NCBI RefSeq assembly: GCF_001428745.1
Contig: NZ_LMIO01000003.1
Span: 558,001 to 622,000, forward strand
Direction: 5' to 3'
Source: Leifsonia sp. Root227
Lineage (GTDB): Bacteria; Actinomycetota; Actinomycetes; Actinomycetales; Microbacteriaceae
DNA: 64,000 bases
The notes under the pieces were generated by a model that made no database searches, was not told the origin of the DNA, and was given only the letters and a program-made list of their open reading frames with translations. Both the position numbers and the translations under genes were made by a program. Within the stretch, counting starts at the first letter, position 1; each line of letters opens with the position of its first letter. Below are positions 15,738 to 25,498 of the stretch, in pieces.

Positions 15738-18602
15738 TCACGTGCTGACGGGGCGGTGCCGCGAGTGGTTCGCGCGCACGCTCCTGGACGCGAGACTGAG
15801 CTTTCTGAGGTCTCGCCGCGAGGACAGTTCCAGTTTCGCGAGGATGTTCCGGACGTGGAAGTTGACTGTGGTCACCGACACGTACAGCCGCTCCGCGATC
15901 TCCTTGTTCGTCATGCCTGCCGCGAGCGCGTACGCGACCTGCCGCTCCCTGGTGGTCAATGGCGCGAACGGGTCGGAGGAGGTGTCGTCCGCAGCGCCCC
16001 CGCCGGCCGTCAGCTCTTCCAGCTGCCTGGCGCAGCGCGCCAGGTATCCGGACGCGCCGACCCGCCTGAACGTTTCCGCAGCGTGTTCGAGCAGCGCCGT
16101 CGCGCGCGGCTGGTCCGTGCCGAGTGCGGCGAGCAGCCGCCCGGCCTCCGCCGCCGCGATCGCCTGCGGGAACGGGAAGCGCGCGGCCGACGGATCGTCG
16201 AGCGACGCGAGGTGAGCCTCCAGGGCCTCCTGCTGCTTGCCCTCTGCCTCCAGCACACGGCCTTCCAGCCAGCCGAGCGACCCGTAGTACGGCCGCCACA
16301 TCCCCGGCGCCTGGCAGCGCGCGAGCGCGGCGCGTGCCTCCTCAGCTCGGCCGAGTGCCGCCAGCGCATCCACCCGGTAGGTGAGCCAGCCGAGCGTGGA
16401 TGCGCGGTTCGCCACCGCCTCCGCCTCTTCGGTGACGGCGAGCTGCGCCTCCCGGTCGCCGAGGGCACGGGCGAGTTCGGCCCGGGCGATGAACGGCAGG
16501 TCGCTGTCGTACGAGCCCGCGATGCTGAGCTTCGCCTGCGCCGCCGACCTGAGTCGCTCGTCCACGGCCGCCGCTTCGCCGCGGCCGGCGCGCACCAGGG
16601 TGGAGGCCCAGAGCGCGATCGGCCAGCCGGAAAGGTCGGTCTCGTCGAGGGCGAGCGCCACGGCGGCGTCGGCCAAGGTGACCGACTCGTCCCACTCTCC
16701 GACCAGGAAGAGGACGTGCGCGTAGATCGTGCGGGCGAAACCGGCCGTCCAGCTCGACGGGAAGCGTTTCAGCAGCTCGTTGGCGCTGGCGAGGTCGTCA
16801 CGGGCGCGGCCGACGTCTCCGCCGAGCACGAAGACGCGGGCACGGGAGACGAAGGCGTCGACAGCGGAGGGGGAGGCGGCGTCGACCAGGAGCTCATCGA
16901 GTTCGGCGACAAGCGAGCCGACCAGGTCTGGACGCACGTGCCCGGCCGCGGTGAGGGCCCAGCCGAGCAGCCTCAGCAGGTAGTCGCGCGGCTGTGCCAG
17001 CCAGCGCAGTGCGGGGTCCGCGACCTCGGACGGGTCGTCCGGCGCCTCCGCGATGAGGCGTCGGCCGGTCTCCAGGTGGTCGAAGACGCCGGGGAAATCA
17101 CGGGTCGCCATCAGCACCTTCGGCATCGCCTCAGCGACGTGCGCGCGGATCGCCCGCTCGTCCGGAGTGCTGGCCCGGCTGGCCTCGAACGCGAGCGCGA
17201 TCGCGAGAGCACCGGGGATGTCGCCGGTGAGCGTCCGCAGTTCGAGCAGGATCAGGTCGCGCGCCTCCGACGGCGGCATGGCCTCGATGGCGGGCGCCAG
17301 GTCGAAGATGCGTTCGTGCATCCTGGTCCGCAGCGCGAGCAGCCCGATCTCCAGCAGGGCGCGGTCGTGCTCGGCGCCAGGAGCGGCGAGGTGGACGGCG
17401 GAGCGGGCGTAGCTCATCGCCTGGTCTGCCTGGTTGCGGTCAGCGGCCGTGCGGCTGGCTTCGAGGAGTTCGGCGACCAGGGTCGGGTCGGCGATGTCGG
17501 CGGCCTCGACCCTGTGACGGAGGGCGCGGTGCCCGGTGAGCACCTCGGCCGCGACCCGGTGGATGGCGACGCGGCGCTCCATGCTCAGCTCGCCGGAGAG
17601 TGCATCGGCGAGGATGGCGTGCGCAGGCTCGACCCAGACGACGCCGTCGCGTTCGGAGGACAGCACCAGCCCGCGGGCCACCGCGCCTGCCGCATCCACC
17701 CGGGTGTCGAGGCGCGCGGCGATGGTGCCGAAGACCGGGAGCGGCAGAGGGTCGCGCAGCACAGCGATGATCTCCGCCGCCTGGCGCACGGACGGGTCTG
17801 CGCCCTCGAGAGCCGAGGCGACCGCCGTGGAGAGCGGGGTGATGGCGGCCGCGGGGAGGTCCCAGCCCGCGGGGTGCAGCGCAGAGGCGAACGTCTCGCG
17901 GAGCTGGCCGAGCAGCACGCTGAGCAGCAGCGGCGAGCCCTGGGTGGCCTCGGTGAGTCTGGTGGCGGTGCGTCGCGACACGGCGTGGCCCAAGATGTGC
18001 CTGGCGAGCTCCTGCGTGTCGGCGACGGCCAGAGGTGCGAGTTCGATGCGCGCGTGGTTGACCGTGGAGGAGGCGACGTCCTCGAACAGCGACACCACGC
18101 TGCCCGGCAGTGGACGCGATGCAGCGGTGAACAGGAAGCCCTGGTCGGACAGCCGACGCACCACGAACCGCAGCGCCCGCGCCGACGCCTCGTCCACCCA
18201 CTGCGCGTCGTCGACGATCAGGCAGACGGGCCGCCCGACCCCGTCGACAGCGTCGAGCAGCAGGCGGCCGACGGTCAGCGGGTCGTCCGACTGCTCCGGC
18301 GGCCGGATGCGCGTGCCGCTGACCGCGTTGAGCCCGCGCACCAGGGTCTCCACCGTCGAGTAGCTCAGGTCGGACTCGAACGAGTCTGCGTGCACCCGCA
18401 GCACGGTCCAGCCGTCCAGCCGCTCCGCCACGTCGGCCAGGAGCGCCGTCTTGCCGAGACCGGCCTCGCCGGTGACCAGCAGCGCGCCGCCCTTGCCGAG
18501 CGCGCGGTGGGCGACCAGCAGCATCGTCTCGCGTTCCCTGTCGCGACCGAACAGCGGCTTCGCATCCGGGCTCGAGGCGTCCTCTGTCACGTCGTTCCCC
18601 AT
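15738..18602 (-). CDS. Large ATP-binding LuxR-family (LAL) transcriptional regulator
   Basis: About 954 residues. An N-terminal STAND/AAA-type NTPase carries Walker A GEAGLGKT at 45-52 and Walker B VCLIVDDAQW at about 126-135. A long TPR-like helical middle follows, then a C-terminal LuxR helix-turn-helix (LTTRERQVAYAL ... GMTNKEIAERLYVS). This is the LAL class, whose signals are mostly unknown. I chose the ATG at 18602 (MGNDVTEDASS), which starts just before the conserved FGRDRERE block; the frame stays open much further but over the ABC-F gene on the other strand. It stands alone between uppP and a divergent ABC-F gene and ends in a strong terminator. Confidence 0.9.
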   Translation of the reverse strand: MGNDVTEDASSPDAKPLFGRDRERETMLLVAHRALGKGGALLVTGEAGLGKTALLADVAERLDGWTVLRVHADSFESDLSYSTVETLVRGLNAVSGTRIRPPEQSDDPLTVGRLLLDAVDGVGRPVCLIVDDAQWVDEASARALRFVVRRLSDQGFLFTAASRPLPGSVVSLFEDVASSTVNHARIELAPLAVADTQELARHILGHAVSRRTATRLTEATQGSPLLLSVLLGQLRETFASALHPAGWDLPAAAITPLSTAVASALEGADPSVRQAAEIIAVLRDPLPLPVFGTIAARLDTRVDAAGAVARGLVLSSERDGVVWVEPAHAILADALSGELSMERRVAIHRVAAEVLTGHRALRHRVEAADIADPTLVAELLEASRTAADRNQADQAMSYARSAVHLAAPGAEHDRALLEIGLLALRTRMHERIFDLAPAIEAMPPSEARDLILLELRTLTGDIPGALAIALAFEASRASTPDERAIRAHVAEAMPKVLMATRDFPGVFDHLETGRRLIAEAPDDPSEVADPALRWLAQPRDYLLRLLGWALTAAGHVRPDLVGSLVAELDELLVDAASPSAVDAFVSRARVFVLGGDVGRARDDLASANELLKRFPSSWTAGFARTIYAHVLFLVGEWDESVTLADAAVALALDETDLSGWPIALWASTLVRAGRGEAAAVDERLRSAAQAKLSIAGSYDSDLPFIARAELARALGDREAQLAVTEEAEAVANRASTLGWLTYRVDALAALGRAEEARAALARCQAPGMWRPYYGSLGWLEGRVLEAEGKQQEALEAHLASLDDPSAARFPFPQAIAAAEAGRLLAALGTDQPRATALLEHAAETFRRVGASGYLARCARQLEELTAGGGAADDTSSDPFAPLTTRERQVAYALAAGMTNKEIAERLYVSVTTVNFHVRNILAKLELSSRRDLRKLSLASRSVRANHSRHRPVST

Positions 18603-18735
18603 CCCGACCGGTCGTGCGCCGTGTGCGGGTAAGTGAGTACGGGCGGACCGGTCCCAGCGATCTTCGCACAATGGCGGAGCGACCGGGATCACCCGTCCTG
18701 GGGGCGAACGCCCGGCCGGTAGGCTGGAAGTCCTT

Positions 18736-20544
18736 ATGGCACACCTCCTCGGCGCTGAGTCGCTGCACCTCGAATACCCGACACGCGTGATCTTCGACAG
18801 CGTCACGATCGGCATCAACGAGGGCGACCGCATCGGCATCGTCGGCCGCAACGGCGACGGCAAGTCCACCCTGCTCTCGCTGCTCGCCGGGCGCATCCAG
18901 CCGGATGCTGGACGGGTCACCCGCCGCCGCGACGTGACGGTCGGGATGCTCGACCAGGGCGACGAACTCGACCAGACGCTCACGGTCGGACAGGCCATCG
19001 TCGGCGACCAGGAGGAGCACGTCTGGGCCGGGGACGCCCGCGTCAGGGACGTGCTCGCCGGGCTGGTCTCCGACATCCGCTGGGAGGCGACCGTCGCCGA
19101 GCTCTCCGGAGGGCAGCGCCGTCGGGTGGCGCTGGCCGCGCTGCTGGTGCACGACCACGACATCCTGTTCCTCGACGAGCCGACCAACCACCTCGACATC
19201 GAGGGCGTCGCCTGGCTTGCTGCGCACTTGAAGACCCGCTGGACCGCCACCTCGGGCGGCCTCGTCGTCGTGACCCACGACCGCTGGTTCCTCGACGAGG
19301 TCTCCACGGCGACGTGGGAGGTGCACGACCGGCTGATCGAGCCGTTCGAGGGCGGATACGCCGCGTACATCCTGCAGCGCGTCGAGCGCGACCGGATGGC
19401 GGCGGTGGTCGAGAACAAGCGCCAGAACCTGATGCGCAAGGAGCTCGCCTGGCTGCGCCGCGGGGCTCCTGCCCGCACCTCGAAGCCCAAGTTCCGGATG
19501 GATGCGGCCGCCGAGCTGATCGCGGACGAACCACCCGTGCGCAACGCGGTCGAGCTCAGCCAGATGGCCACCGCCCGCCTCGGCAAAGACGTGGTCGACC
19601 TCCTCGACACCACCGTGATCTACCCGCCGAAGACCGTCCTGCGCGACATCGAGTGGCGCATCGCCCCCGGCGAGCGCACGGGCATCCTCGGTGTGAACGG
19701 TGCAGGCAAGTCCACGCTGCTCGGCCTCATCGCCGGAACGGTGCAGCCGACCTCCGGCAGGGTCAAGCGCGGCAAGACCGTCCAGATCGCCACGCTCACG
19801 CAGCAGCTCTCCGAGCTGGACGACGTGATGGAGGACAGGGTCAGCGAGGTCATCGCCGGCAAGCGCACCACCTATGTCGCAGGCGGCAAGGAGATGACGC
19901 CCGGTCAGCTGCTCGAACGTCTCGGCTTCACCAACGCGCAGCTGTCCACGCCCGTCAAAGACCTGTCCGGCGGCCAGAAGCGCCGGCTGCAGCTCCTGCT
20001 GATCCTGCTGGACGAGCCCAACGTGCTCATCCTCGACGAGCCCACCAACGACCTCGACACCGACATGCTCGCCGCGATGGAGGATCTGCTCGACTCCTGG
20101 CCTGGCACGCTCATCGTCGTCTCGCACGACCGGTACCTGATCGAGCGCGTCACCGATCAGCAGTACGCGGTGATGGATGCGTCGCTCCGGCACCTGCCGG
20201 GCGGTGTGGACGAGTACCTGCGGCTGCGGAAGGGCCAGCTCGCGACCGGGGGACCGGCCGCGACGGCTGCGGCAGGCGCGCCGTCGGCCGGTGCAGCCGC
20301 ATCCGCTGTCCCCGCGCTGTCCGGAGCGGCTCTGCGCGCAGCGGAGAAGGAGGTCTCCTCCATCGACCGCCGCCTCGGCAAGCTCGCCGACCAGGTGGCG
20401 GCGACGCACGAGCGCCTCGCCCAGCACGACCAGTCCGACTACGAGGGCATCGGCGTCATCTCGGGCGAGCTGCGCGCGCTGGAGGCGGAGATCGCCACGC
20501 TGGAGACCCGCTGGCTGGAACTGTCGGAGCAGCTCGAGAAGTAG
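18736..20544 (+). CDS. ABC-F family ATPase (Uup-like)
   Basis: A 602-residue soluble protein with two ABC domains and no membrane segment. Domain 1 has Walker A GRNGDGKST at about 37-45, signature LSGGQRRR and Walker B LFLDEPTNHLD. Domain 2 has Walker A GVNGAGKST at about 319-327, signature LSGGQKRR and LILDEPTNDLD. Residues about 520-602 are an Ala-rich linker and a charged coiled coil as in Uup. ABC-F proteins act on the ribosome; this one could be a housekeeping factor or, less likely, an antibiotic resistance factor. A TAGGCT hexamer at about 18721 may be its promoter. Confidence 0.92.
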   Translation: MAHLLGAESLHLEYPTRVIFDSVTIGINEGDRIGIVGRNGDGKSTLLSLLAGRIQPDAGRVTRRRDVTVGMLDQGDELDQTLTVGQAIVGDQEEHVWAGDARVRDVLAGLVSDIRWEATVAELSGGQRRRVALAALLVHDHDILFLDEPTNHLDIEGVAWLAAHLKTRWTATSGGLVVVTHDRWFLDEVSTATWEVHDRLIEPFEGGYAAYILQRVERDRMAAVVENKRQNLMRKELAWLRRGAPARTSKPKFRMDAAAELIADEPPVRNAVELSQMATARLGKDVVDLLDTTVIYPPKTVLRDIEWRIAPGERTGILGVNGAGKSTLLGLIAGTVQPTSGRVKRGKTVQIATLTQQLSELDDVMEDRVSEVIAGKRTTYVAGGKEMTPGQLLERLGFTNAQLSTPVKDLSGGQKRRLQLLLILLDEPNVLILDEPTNDLDTDMLAAMEDLLDSWPGTLIVVSHDRYLIERVTDQQYAVMDASLRHLPGGVDEYLRLRKGQLATGGPAATAAAGAPSAGAAASAVPALSGAALRAAEKEVSSIDRRLGKLADQVAATHERLAQHDQSDYEGIGVISGELRALEAEIATLETRWLELSEQLEK

Positions 20545-20570
20545 CCGACCCCCGCGGGTATGCTCACCGC

Positions 20571-22205
20571 ATGGCAACGCACGCCGTCACCAACCAGCCG
20601 CCTCCGCGGGTCGACCTGGACGAGTTCGCCGCGAACATCCCGCTCGCCGAAGGTGTCGACCGGCACGACGCCGGATGGGCGAGAGCCGATCTCGCAGCGG
20701 TCGGGCGGCTCGTCGGCAGCGCCCGGTTCCAGCGCGACGCCGAGCTGGCGAACGTGCACGAACCGGAGCTGCGCGCGTTCGACCGCTGGGGCAACCGCAT
20801 CGACGAGGTGCAGTACGACCCGTCGTATCACCGCGTGCTCGGCGAGGCCGTCGCGGCGGGGGCGCACACCTCGGCGTTCGCCGAGCCGTGTCCGGGCGCG
20901 AACGTCGCTCGCGCCGCCGCCTTCATGCTGTTCGCGCAGGGGGAGGCAGGGCACGCCTGCCCGGTGTCGATGACGCACGCCGCCGTGCCCGCCATCGTGG
21001 CGTCGGCGTCGCCGGACCTCGCCGCCACCTGGCTGCCGCGCCTGCTCAGCCGTGAGTACGACCCTGCGCTCGGCGCAGGCAAGAGATCTGCCCTGTTCGG
21101 GATGGCGATGACGGAGAAGCAGGGCGGCTCCGACGTCCGCGCCAACACCACGATGGCCGTGCCGGACGGCGACGGCCGCCACCTGCTCACCGGCCACAAG
21201 TGGTTCTGCTCAGCGCCGATGTCGGATGCGTTCCTCGTGCTGGCGCAGACCGCATCCGGCCTGAGCTGTTTCCTCGTGCCCAGGGTGCTGGACGACGGCA
21301 GCCGCAACGTCTTCGCCATCCAGCGGCTCAAGGACAAGCTCGGCAACCGCTCCAACGCCTCCAGCGAGATCGAGTTCGACGGCACGGTCGGCCACCTGCT
21401 CGGCGAGGAGGGACGCGGCGTCCGCACCATCCTGGAGATGGTGAACCGCACCCGCCTGGACTGTATCCTGGGCAGCGCGGCCGGGATGCGGCAGTCCGTC
21501 GCAGAGGCCGTCTGGCACGTCAGGCACCGCTCGGCGTTCGGCGCGCGCCTGATCGACCAGCCCGCCATGACCGCCGTGATCGCCGACCTCGCACTGGAGT
21601 CGGAGGCGGCGACCGCGGTCGCGCTCCGGCTCGCACGCGCCCACGACGACGACGCCACCGATGCCGAGCGCGCATTCCGCCGCCTCGCGACGGCGGTGAC
21701 CAAGTACTGGGTCTGCAAGCGCGGCCCTGGCCACGCGTACGAGGCGATGGAGTGCCTCGGCGGCAACGGGTACACCGAGGCGTTCCCGCTCGCGCGCCGC
21801 TACCGGGAGCAGCCGGTGATGGCCATCTGGGAGGGGTCTGGCAACGTGATCGCGCTGGATGTGCTGCGCGCGCTCCAGCGCGAACCGGAGAGGCTGGAGG
21901 CGTTCGACGGGGAGCTCGCAGCCGCCCGCGGCGTGCATCCGGGGTTCGACGCGCACCACGACGCCGTGCGCGCGACGGTCGCCGGGCTGGCGCGCAGCGA
22001 CCCTCTGGATGCGCAGGCCGCCGTTCGTCCGCTCGTCGCGTCCCTGGCGCTCGCGCTGCAGGCGTCGCTGCTGCTGCGGCACGCACCGGATGCGGTGGGC
22101 GTGGCCTTCGTGGACGCGCGCCTCGGCGACGCCCGCGGCGCGCTCTACGGCGAGCTGCCGCCCGCGGCCCGCGCCGCGATCCCGGCGCTCGTCGCCCGCG
22201 CCTGA
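20571..22205 (+). CDS. Acyl-CoA dehydrogenase, AidB-like
   Basis: A 544-residue flavoprotein of the acyl-CoA dehydrogenase superfamily. It is longer than the usual 380-400 residues, matching the AidB branch. The AidB-like block around RWGNRIDEVQYDPSYH is at residues about 67-82. The FAD-site signatures MAMTEKQGGSDVRANTT and the C-terminal ECLGGNGYTEAFPLARRYR plus WEGSGNVIALDVLRAL are intact. AidB is linked to protection from DNA alkylation in E. coli, but many homologues have no proven role. A TATGCT hexamer six bases before the ATG suggests a leaderless message, independent of the ABC-F gene 26 bases upstream. Confidence 0.9.
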   Translation: MATHAVTNQPPPRVDLDEFAANIPLAEGVDRHDAGWARADLAAVGRLVGSARFQRDAELANVHEPELRAFDRWGNRIDEVQYDPSYHRVLGEAVAAGAHTSAFAEPCPGANVARAAAFMLFAQGEAGHACPVSMTHAAVPAIVASASPDLAATWLPRLLSREYDPALGAGKRSALFGMAMTEKQGGSDVRANTTMAVPDGDGRHLLTGHKWFCSAPMSDAFLVLAQTASGLSCFLVPRVLDDGSRNVFAIQRLKDKLGNRSNASSEIEFDGTVGHLLGEEGRGVRTILEMVNRTRLDCILGSAAGMRQSVAEAVWHVRHRSAFGARLIDQPAMTAVIADLALESEAATAVALRLARAHDDDATDAERAFRRLATAVTKYWVCKRGPGHAYEAMECLGGNGYTEAFPLARRYREQPVMAIWEGSGNVIALDVLRALQREPERLEAFDGELAAARGVHPGFDAHHDAVRATVAGLARSDPLDAQAAVRPLVASLALALQASLLLRHAPDAVGVAFVDARLGDARGALYGELPPAARAAIPALVARA

Positions 22206-22224
22206 CTCGCGCGCCGCCTGTGCG

Positions 22225-24717
22225 TTATTCGGCGCCGATCGCGGCGTAGAACTGCGAGACGGCCTTGCGGTTGTACGCCGCGTAGTCGAACGCGCTCGCC
22301 GGAACGTCTCCGGCGATGAACGCGCGGAGGCCGTCCGCGACACCGGCGTCGGTCTGCGGCACCACCAGTCCGCTGCCGGCCGGCAGCGCGTTCTTGGCCG
22401 ACGCGAACTCCACCGTGACGATCGGCAGCCCGAGCACGAGCGCCTCCAGGATCACCATCGGCTGGCCCTCGTAGTCGCTCGACAGCACGAAGCAGTCCGC
22501 CGCCGCCATGATCGCGTGCGGATTGCGCTGCATCCCGGTGAGGAACACCGCATCGCTGAGCCCCAGGCTCTCGATGAGCGCCGACAGGTCGTCGAACAAC
22601 GGCCCTGCGCCGACGATGACGAGCCGGGTGGCCGGATGCGCGGCGTGCACCTCAGCGAACGCCCGGATCAGCCGCGCCTGGTTCTTCTCCGGCGACAGCC
22701 TGCCGACGTTGACGAACGTGGTCACGTCGTCCTGCGACTGCAGCGCGTTCGCCCACGGCGGGTTCGTGCCCGTCTCCTCGTCGAACGTCAGCTCGTGCAG
22801 GTCGGCCTGCGCGTTCTCCAGGATGTGCTCGGCGTCGACCGTGTTGAGCGCGGAGGTGAACTTCTCCGGCCGCGCGTACTCGGCGAGCCCGTCGCGGTTG
22901 ATGTCCGACAGCGTCGGCGACACCGACACGAGGTGGTCGTACTGCTCGTAGAGCGTGAAGAGCTGGGTGAGGCTGTGCAGCATCTTCTTCTCGCCGCCGA
23001 CCTCGCGGTGCGCATCGGAGGCCAGGTCGTTGTGCAGCCAGATCGAGCGCTCGGCCTCGGGGGAGTGCAGCAGCAGGGTCGCCCAGAACGGCCCGTAGCC
23101 GGAGAAGTCGACCACGTAGTCGAAGGTGCTCTCACCGAAGCAGCGCGACCACTCGTCGTTCCACAGCCTGTTCTGCGACGGGATGTTGGCGTGCTCCGCG
23201 ATCCGCCCGCGGCGGAAGTCGAGGTGCCTGGCCAGGTGTCGCAGCTTGGCGCCGTTCATGCCGCCGACCCGCGGGAACTGGCGCACGGCGGGGTGGATCT
23301 GCTTCTGCTTGCCGATGGTGGCCTTCGATCTGCTCTGCGCGAAGAACGCCGACACGTCGAAGCGGTCGTGGTCGAGGTTGTTGAGCAGGTTCAGGGCCGA
23401 CGTGGTGATGCCGTTCGGGCGCATCCCGCCGAGGTACAGCAGCAGCTTGGTGCGCCCGTCGTCGGCGAGGTCCGTGCGCAGCCGGTAGCCCTCCCTGACG
23501 CCGCGGAACACGATGTCGACGACGCGCTTCGATGCCTGGCCGTCCTCGTACGGGGTGAACCTGCGCTGCGCGGCGAGGTAACGGTCACGCCACTCCTCCG
23601 GTACCGCATCCCCGTTCCCGGCGATCGAGGCGAGGTCGTCGCCGATCTCGCGCGCCGACATCCTGGCGGGGCCAGGCCACACGTCCTGGTCGAAGTAGAG
23701 GCCGCGGGTGCCTGCGTAGTCGGCGATGTCCGGGGTGAAGAACAGGATCGGCCTGCCGGTCTGCAGGAAGTCGAAGTAGATGCTCGAGTAGTCGGTGATG
23801 AGCGCGTCCGTCACGCCGAGCACGGCGTTGGTGGGGAGCTCGTTCGGGACGAGCAGGCGTTTCAGCTCCGGCCGGTGCCTGGCGAGCTTGTGCACGCTCT
23901 GGTGCGTCTTCAGCAGCACGGCGTACCTGCTCGTGTCGATGCGCTCCTCGATCGCGGCGATGTGCTCGAGGATCTCGTCGATGTCGTCGGTGGGCCGCCC
24001 GAACGACGCGCCCTTCCAGGTGGGGGCGAACAGCACGACCTTCCTGTCGCCGAGCGGCACGCCGGCCTCGACCAGCTGGCGGCGGGTGGATGCGCGCCCA
24101 GCGTCGTCCAGGAACTGCCTGTCGATCCGCGGGTAGCCCTCCTCCACCAGCGTCCCGCGGTAGATCCCGGTGAGCTTGTACCCGGTCTCGTACATCTGCT
24201 CCGCCATGAACGGGTTGGCGGCGAGCAGGTAGTCGGCCTGCACGAAGTTGCGCACGATGTTCGCGGTGGCGAGCGCACCGTCCTCGATGTCGTATCCCAT
24301 GCGCTTGAGCGGTGTGCCGTGCCAGGTGTTCAGATACACCTGGCCTTCGCGCTTGCCGAAGTCGGGAGGAAAGGTGGCGTTGTTGACCAGGTACTGGCTG
24401 GTGGCGAGCGCGCGGTAGTAAGCGGCGGAGCCGTACTTGACGAAGCTGACCCGCGGATTCCCGGCGAACTCGTCGACGGCGGCCTTGTACTGGGTGAGGT
24501 CGGACAGTGCCCAGATGTGCGTGAGGTGGGCGAGGTCGGGGGCGGCGAGCAGCTCGCGGAAGACGGCCTCGGGGTTGTCGAGCATCCCGTTGCCGGAGAA
24601 GGACTCGTAGAAGACGGACCCGATCACGATCGGCTGCCGGCGCCAGTGCGCGTGGATCTCGAAACGGGCGGCGCGCTTGACCCTGGAGGGCAGGCGTTTC
24701 AGGCGGGAGAGTCTCAT
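22225..24717 (-). CDS. CDP-glycerol glycerophosphotransferase fused to a family 4 glycosyltransferase
   Basis: An 830-residue bifunctional wall-polymer enzyme. Residues about 30-410 are a TagF-like CDP-glycerol:poly(glycerophosphate) transferase with the HGTPLKRMGYD motif (HGT at 133-135) and TDYSS at about 309-312. From about 424 a GT4 glycosyltransferase follows, with GRLSPEKNQ and the E-x7-E block (DYEGQPMVILEAL). Such proteins build teichoic-acid-like polyol phosphate and decorate it. No signal or membrane helix is seen, so peripheral at the membrane. I start at the ATG (24717) behind TAAACT, eight bases away; the open frame continues upstream but over the MarR gene. No other teichoic genes are adjacent. 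Confidence 0.9.
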   Translation of the reverse strand: MRLSRLKRLPSRVKRAARFEIHAHWRRQPIVIGSVFYESFSGNGMLDNPEAVFRELLAAPDLAHLTHIWALSDLTQYKAAVDEFAGNPRVSFVKYGSAAYYRALATSQYLVNNATFPPDFGKREGQVYLNTWHGTPLKRMGYDIEDGALATANIVRNFVQADYLLAANPFMAEQMYETGYKLTGIYRGTLVEEGYPRIDRQFLDDAGRASTRRQLVEAGVPLGDRKVVLFAPTWKGASFGRPTDDIDEILEHIAAIEERIDTSRYAVLLKTHQSVHKLARHRPELKRLLVPNELPTNAVLGVTDALITDYSSIYFDFLQTGRPILFFTPDIADYAGTRGLYFDQDVWPGPARMSAREIGDDLASIAGNGDAVPEEWRDRYLAAQRRFTPYEDGQASKRVVDIVFRGVREGYRLRTDLADDGRTKLLLYLGGMRPNGITTSALNLLNNLDHDRFDVSAFFAQSRSKATIGKQKQIHPAVRQFPRVGGMNGAKLRHLARHLDFRRGRIAEHANIPSQNRLWNDEWSRCFGESTFDYVVDFSGYGPFWATLLLHSPEAERSIWLHNDLASDAHREVGGEKKMLHSLTQLFTLYEQYDHLVSVSPTLSDINRDGLAEYARPEKFTSALNTVDAEHILENAQADLHELTFDEETGTNPPWANALQSQDDVTTFVNVGRLSPEKNQARLIRAFAEVHAAHPATRLVIVGAGPLFDDLSALIESLGLSDAVFLTGMQRNPHAIMAAADCFVLSSDYEGQPMVILEALVLGLPIVTVEFASAKNALPAGSGLVVPQTDAGVADGLRAFIAGDVPASAFDYAAYNRKAVSQFYAAIGAE

Positions 24718-24788
24718 CGCCCCCGAGTTTATGAGAGGGGCATAACAGTCTCCTGAGAGCGGGCGATGCGTCTGCCTAGGACGTCTGC

Positions 24789-25307
24789 CTAGGACTCCTC
24801 GTCGAACCCGAGCGAGAGCTTCCGCAGCAGCGACGCCAGCCGCTCCTGCTCGCTCGCGGAGAGCCCGGAGAGCAGGTCGGATTCCGCATCCACCAGCCGG
24901 GTGATCGCCGCATCCACGCGGGTGAGCCCCTGCGCTGTCATCTGCACCAGGATGCCGCGGCCGTCGTTCGGGTCGGTGCGGCGCTCCACCAGGCCGCGGG
25001 CGACCAGTCTGTCGATGCGGTTGGTCATCGTTCCGCTGGAGACGAGGGTCTGCTGCAGGAGCGACTTCGGGCTGAGCTGGTACGGCGAGCCTGCGCGGCG
25101 GAGGGCGGCGAGGACGTCGAACTCCCACGATTCGAGGTCGGAGCGGTCGAACGCCGTGCGGCGCGCCCTGTCCAGGTGGCGGGAGAGCCTGGCGACGCGG
25201 GAGAGCACCTGCAGGGGAGAGAAGTCGAGGTCTGGACGTTCACGCAGCCAGGAGTCCACGATGCGGTCGACTTCGTCGCGTGCGTCGGGCGTCCGTGCGT
25301 CAGGCAT
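24789..25307 (-). CDS. MarR family transcriptional regulator
   Basis: A 172-residue winged-helix repressor. The DNA-binding core includes LSPKSLLQQTLVSSGTMTNRIDRL (recognition helix) and the wing VERRTDPNDGRGILVQMT with the conserved D-x-R-G. Dimerisation helices are at both ends. The ligand and target are not obvious because no efflux or catabolic gene is adjacent; the CDP-glycerol transferase is the next gene downstream on the same strand, 71 bases away. TAGCAT (25314-25319) lies six bases before the ATG, so the mRNA is probably leaderless. Confidence 0.9.
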   Translation of the reverse strand: MPDARTPDARDEVDRIVDSWLRERPDLDFSPLQVLSRVARLSRHLDRARRTAFDRSDLESWEFDVLAALRRAGSPYQLSPKSLLQQTLVSSGTMTNRIDRLVARGLVERRTDPNDGRGILVQMTAQGLTRVDAAITRLVDAESDLLSGLSASEQERLASLLRKLSLGFDEES

Positions 25308-25313
25308 CCCCCC

Positions 25314-25319
25314 ATGCTA
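25314..25319 (-). promoter_or_regulatory. -10 element TAGCAT of the MarR gene, leaderless type
   Basis: On the minus strand TAGCAT is followed by six Gs and then the ATG. No other ribosome-binding signal is present apart from that G run. Confidence 0.5.
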
Positions 25320-25396
25320 TTTCGTCTGGCGTCCACTCGATGGTCTGGCAAACTGTGTTGTGCGCCCGGCGCCGCATCGCACGGCACCGGATGCGG

Positions 25397-25468
25397 TCCG
25401 CCTTGGTGTAATGGCAGCACGACAGCCTTTGGAGCTGTTAGGTCTAGGTTCGAATCCTGGAGGCGGAG
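25397..25468 (+). tRNA. tRNA-Gln (anticodon UUG)
   Basis: A 72-base cloverleaf. The acceptor stem TCCGCCT (25397-25403) pairs with AGGCGGA (25461-25467). The anticodon stem ACAGC/GCTGT encloses CTTTGGA, giving anticodon TTG. The T arm CTAGG-TTCGAAT-CCTGG has one mismatch-like G-T pair. CCA is not encoded. It lies 30 bases before glmU. Confidence 0.95.
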
Positions 25469-25498
25469 CAGCACCGCTCGCCCGATCCCTGGAGTGAT

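Noticed and set aside
18603-19613. Open frame extending the LuxR-type regulator far upstream
   Set aside because: It runs antisense to the ABC-F gene, whose motifs are intact. High GC keeps antisense frames open. The ATG at 18602 precedes the conserved domain directly.
24718-25128. Upstream extension of the CDP-glycerol transferase frame
   Set aside because: It overlaps the MarR gene in another frame and has Arg/Pro-rich composition typical of a shadow frame.
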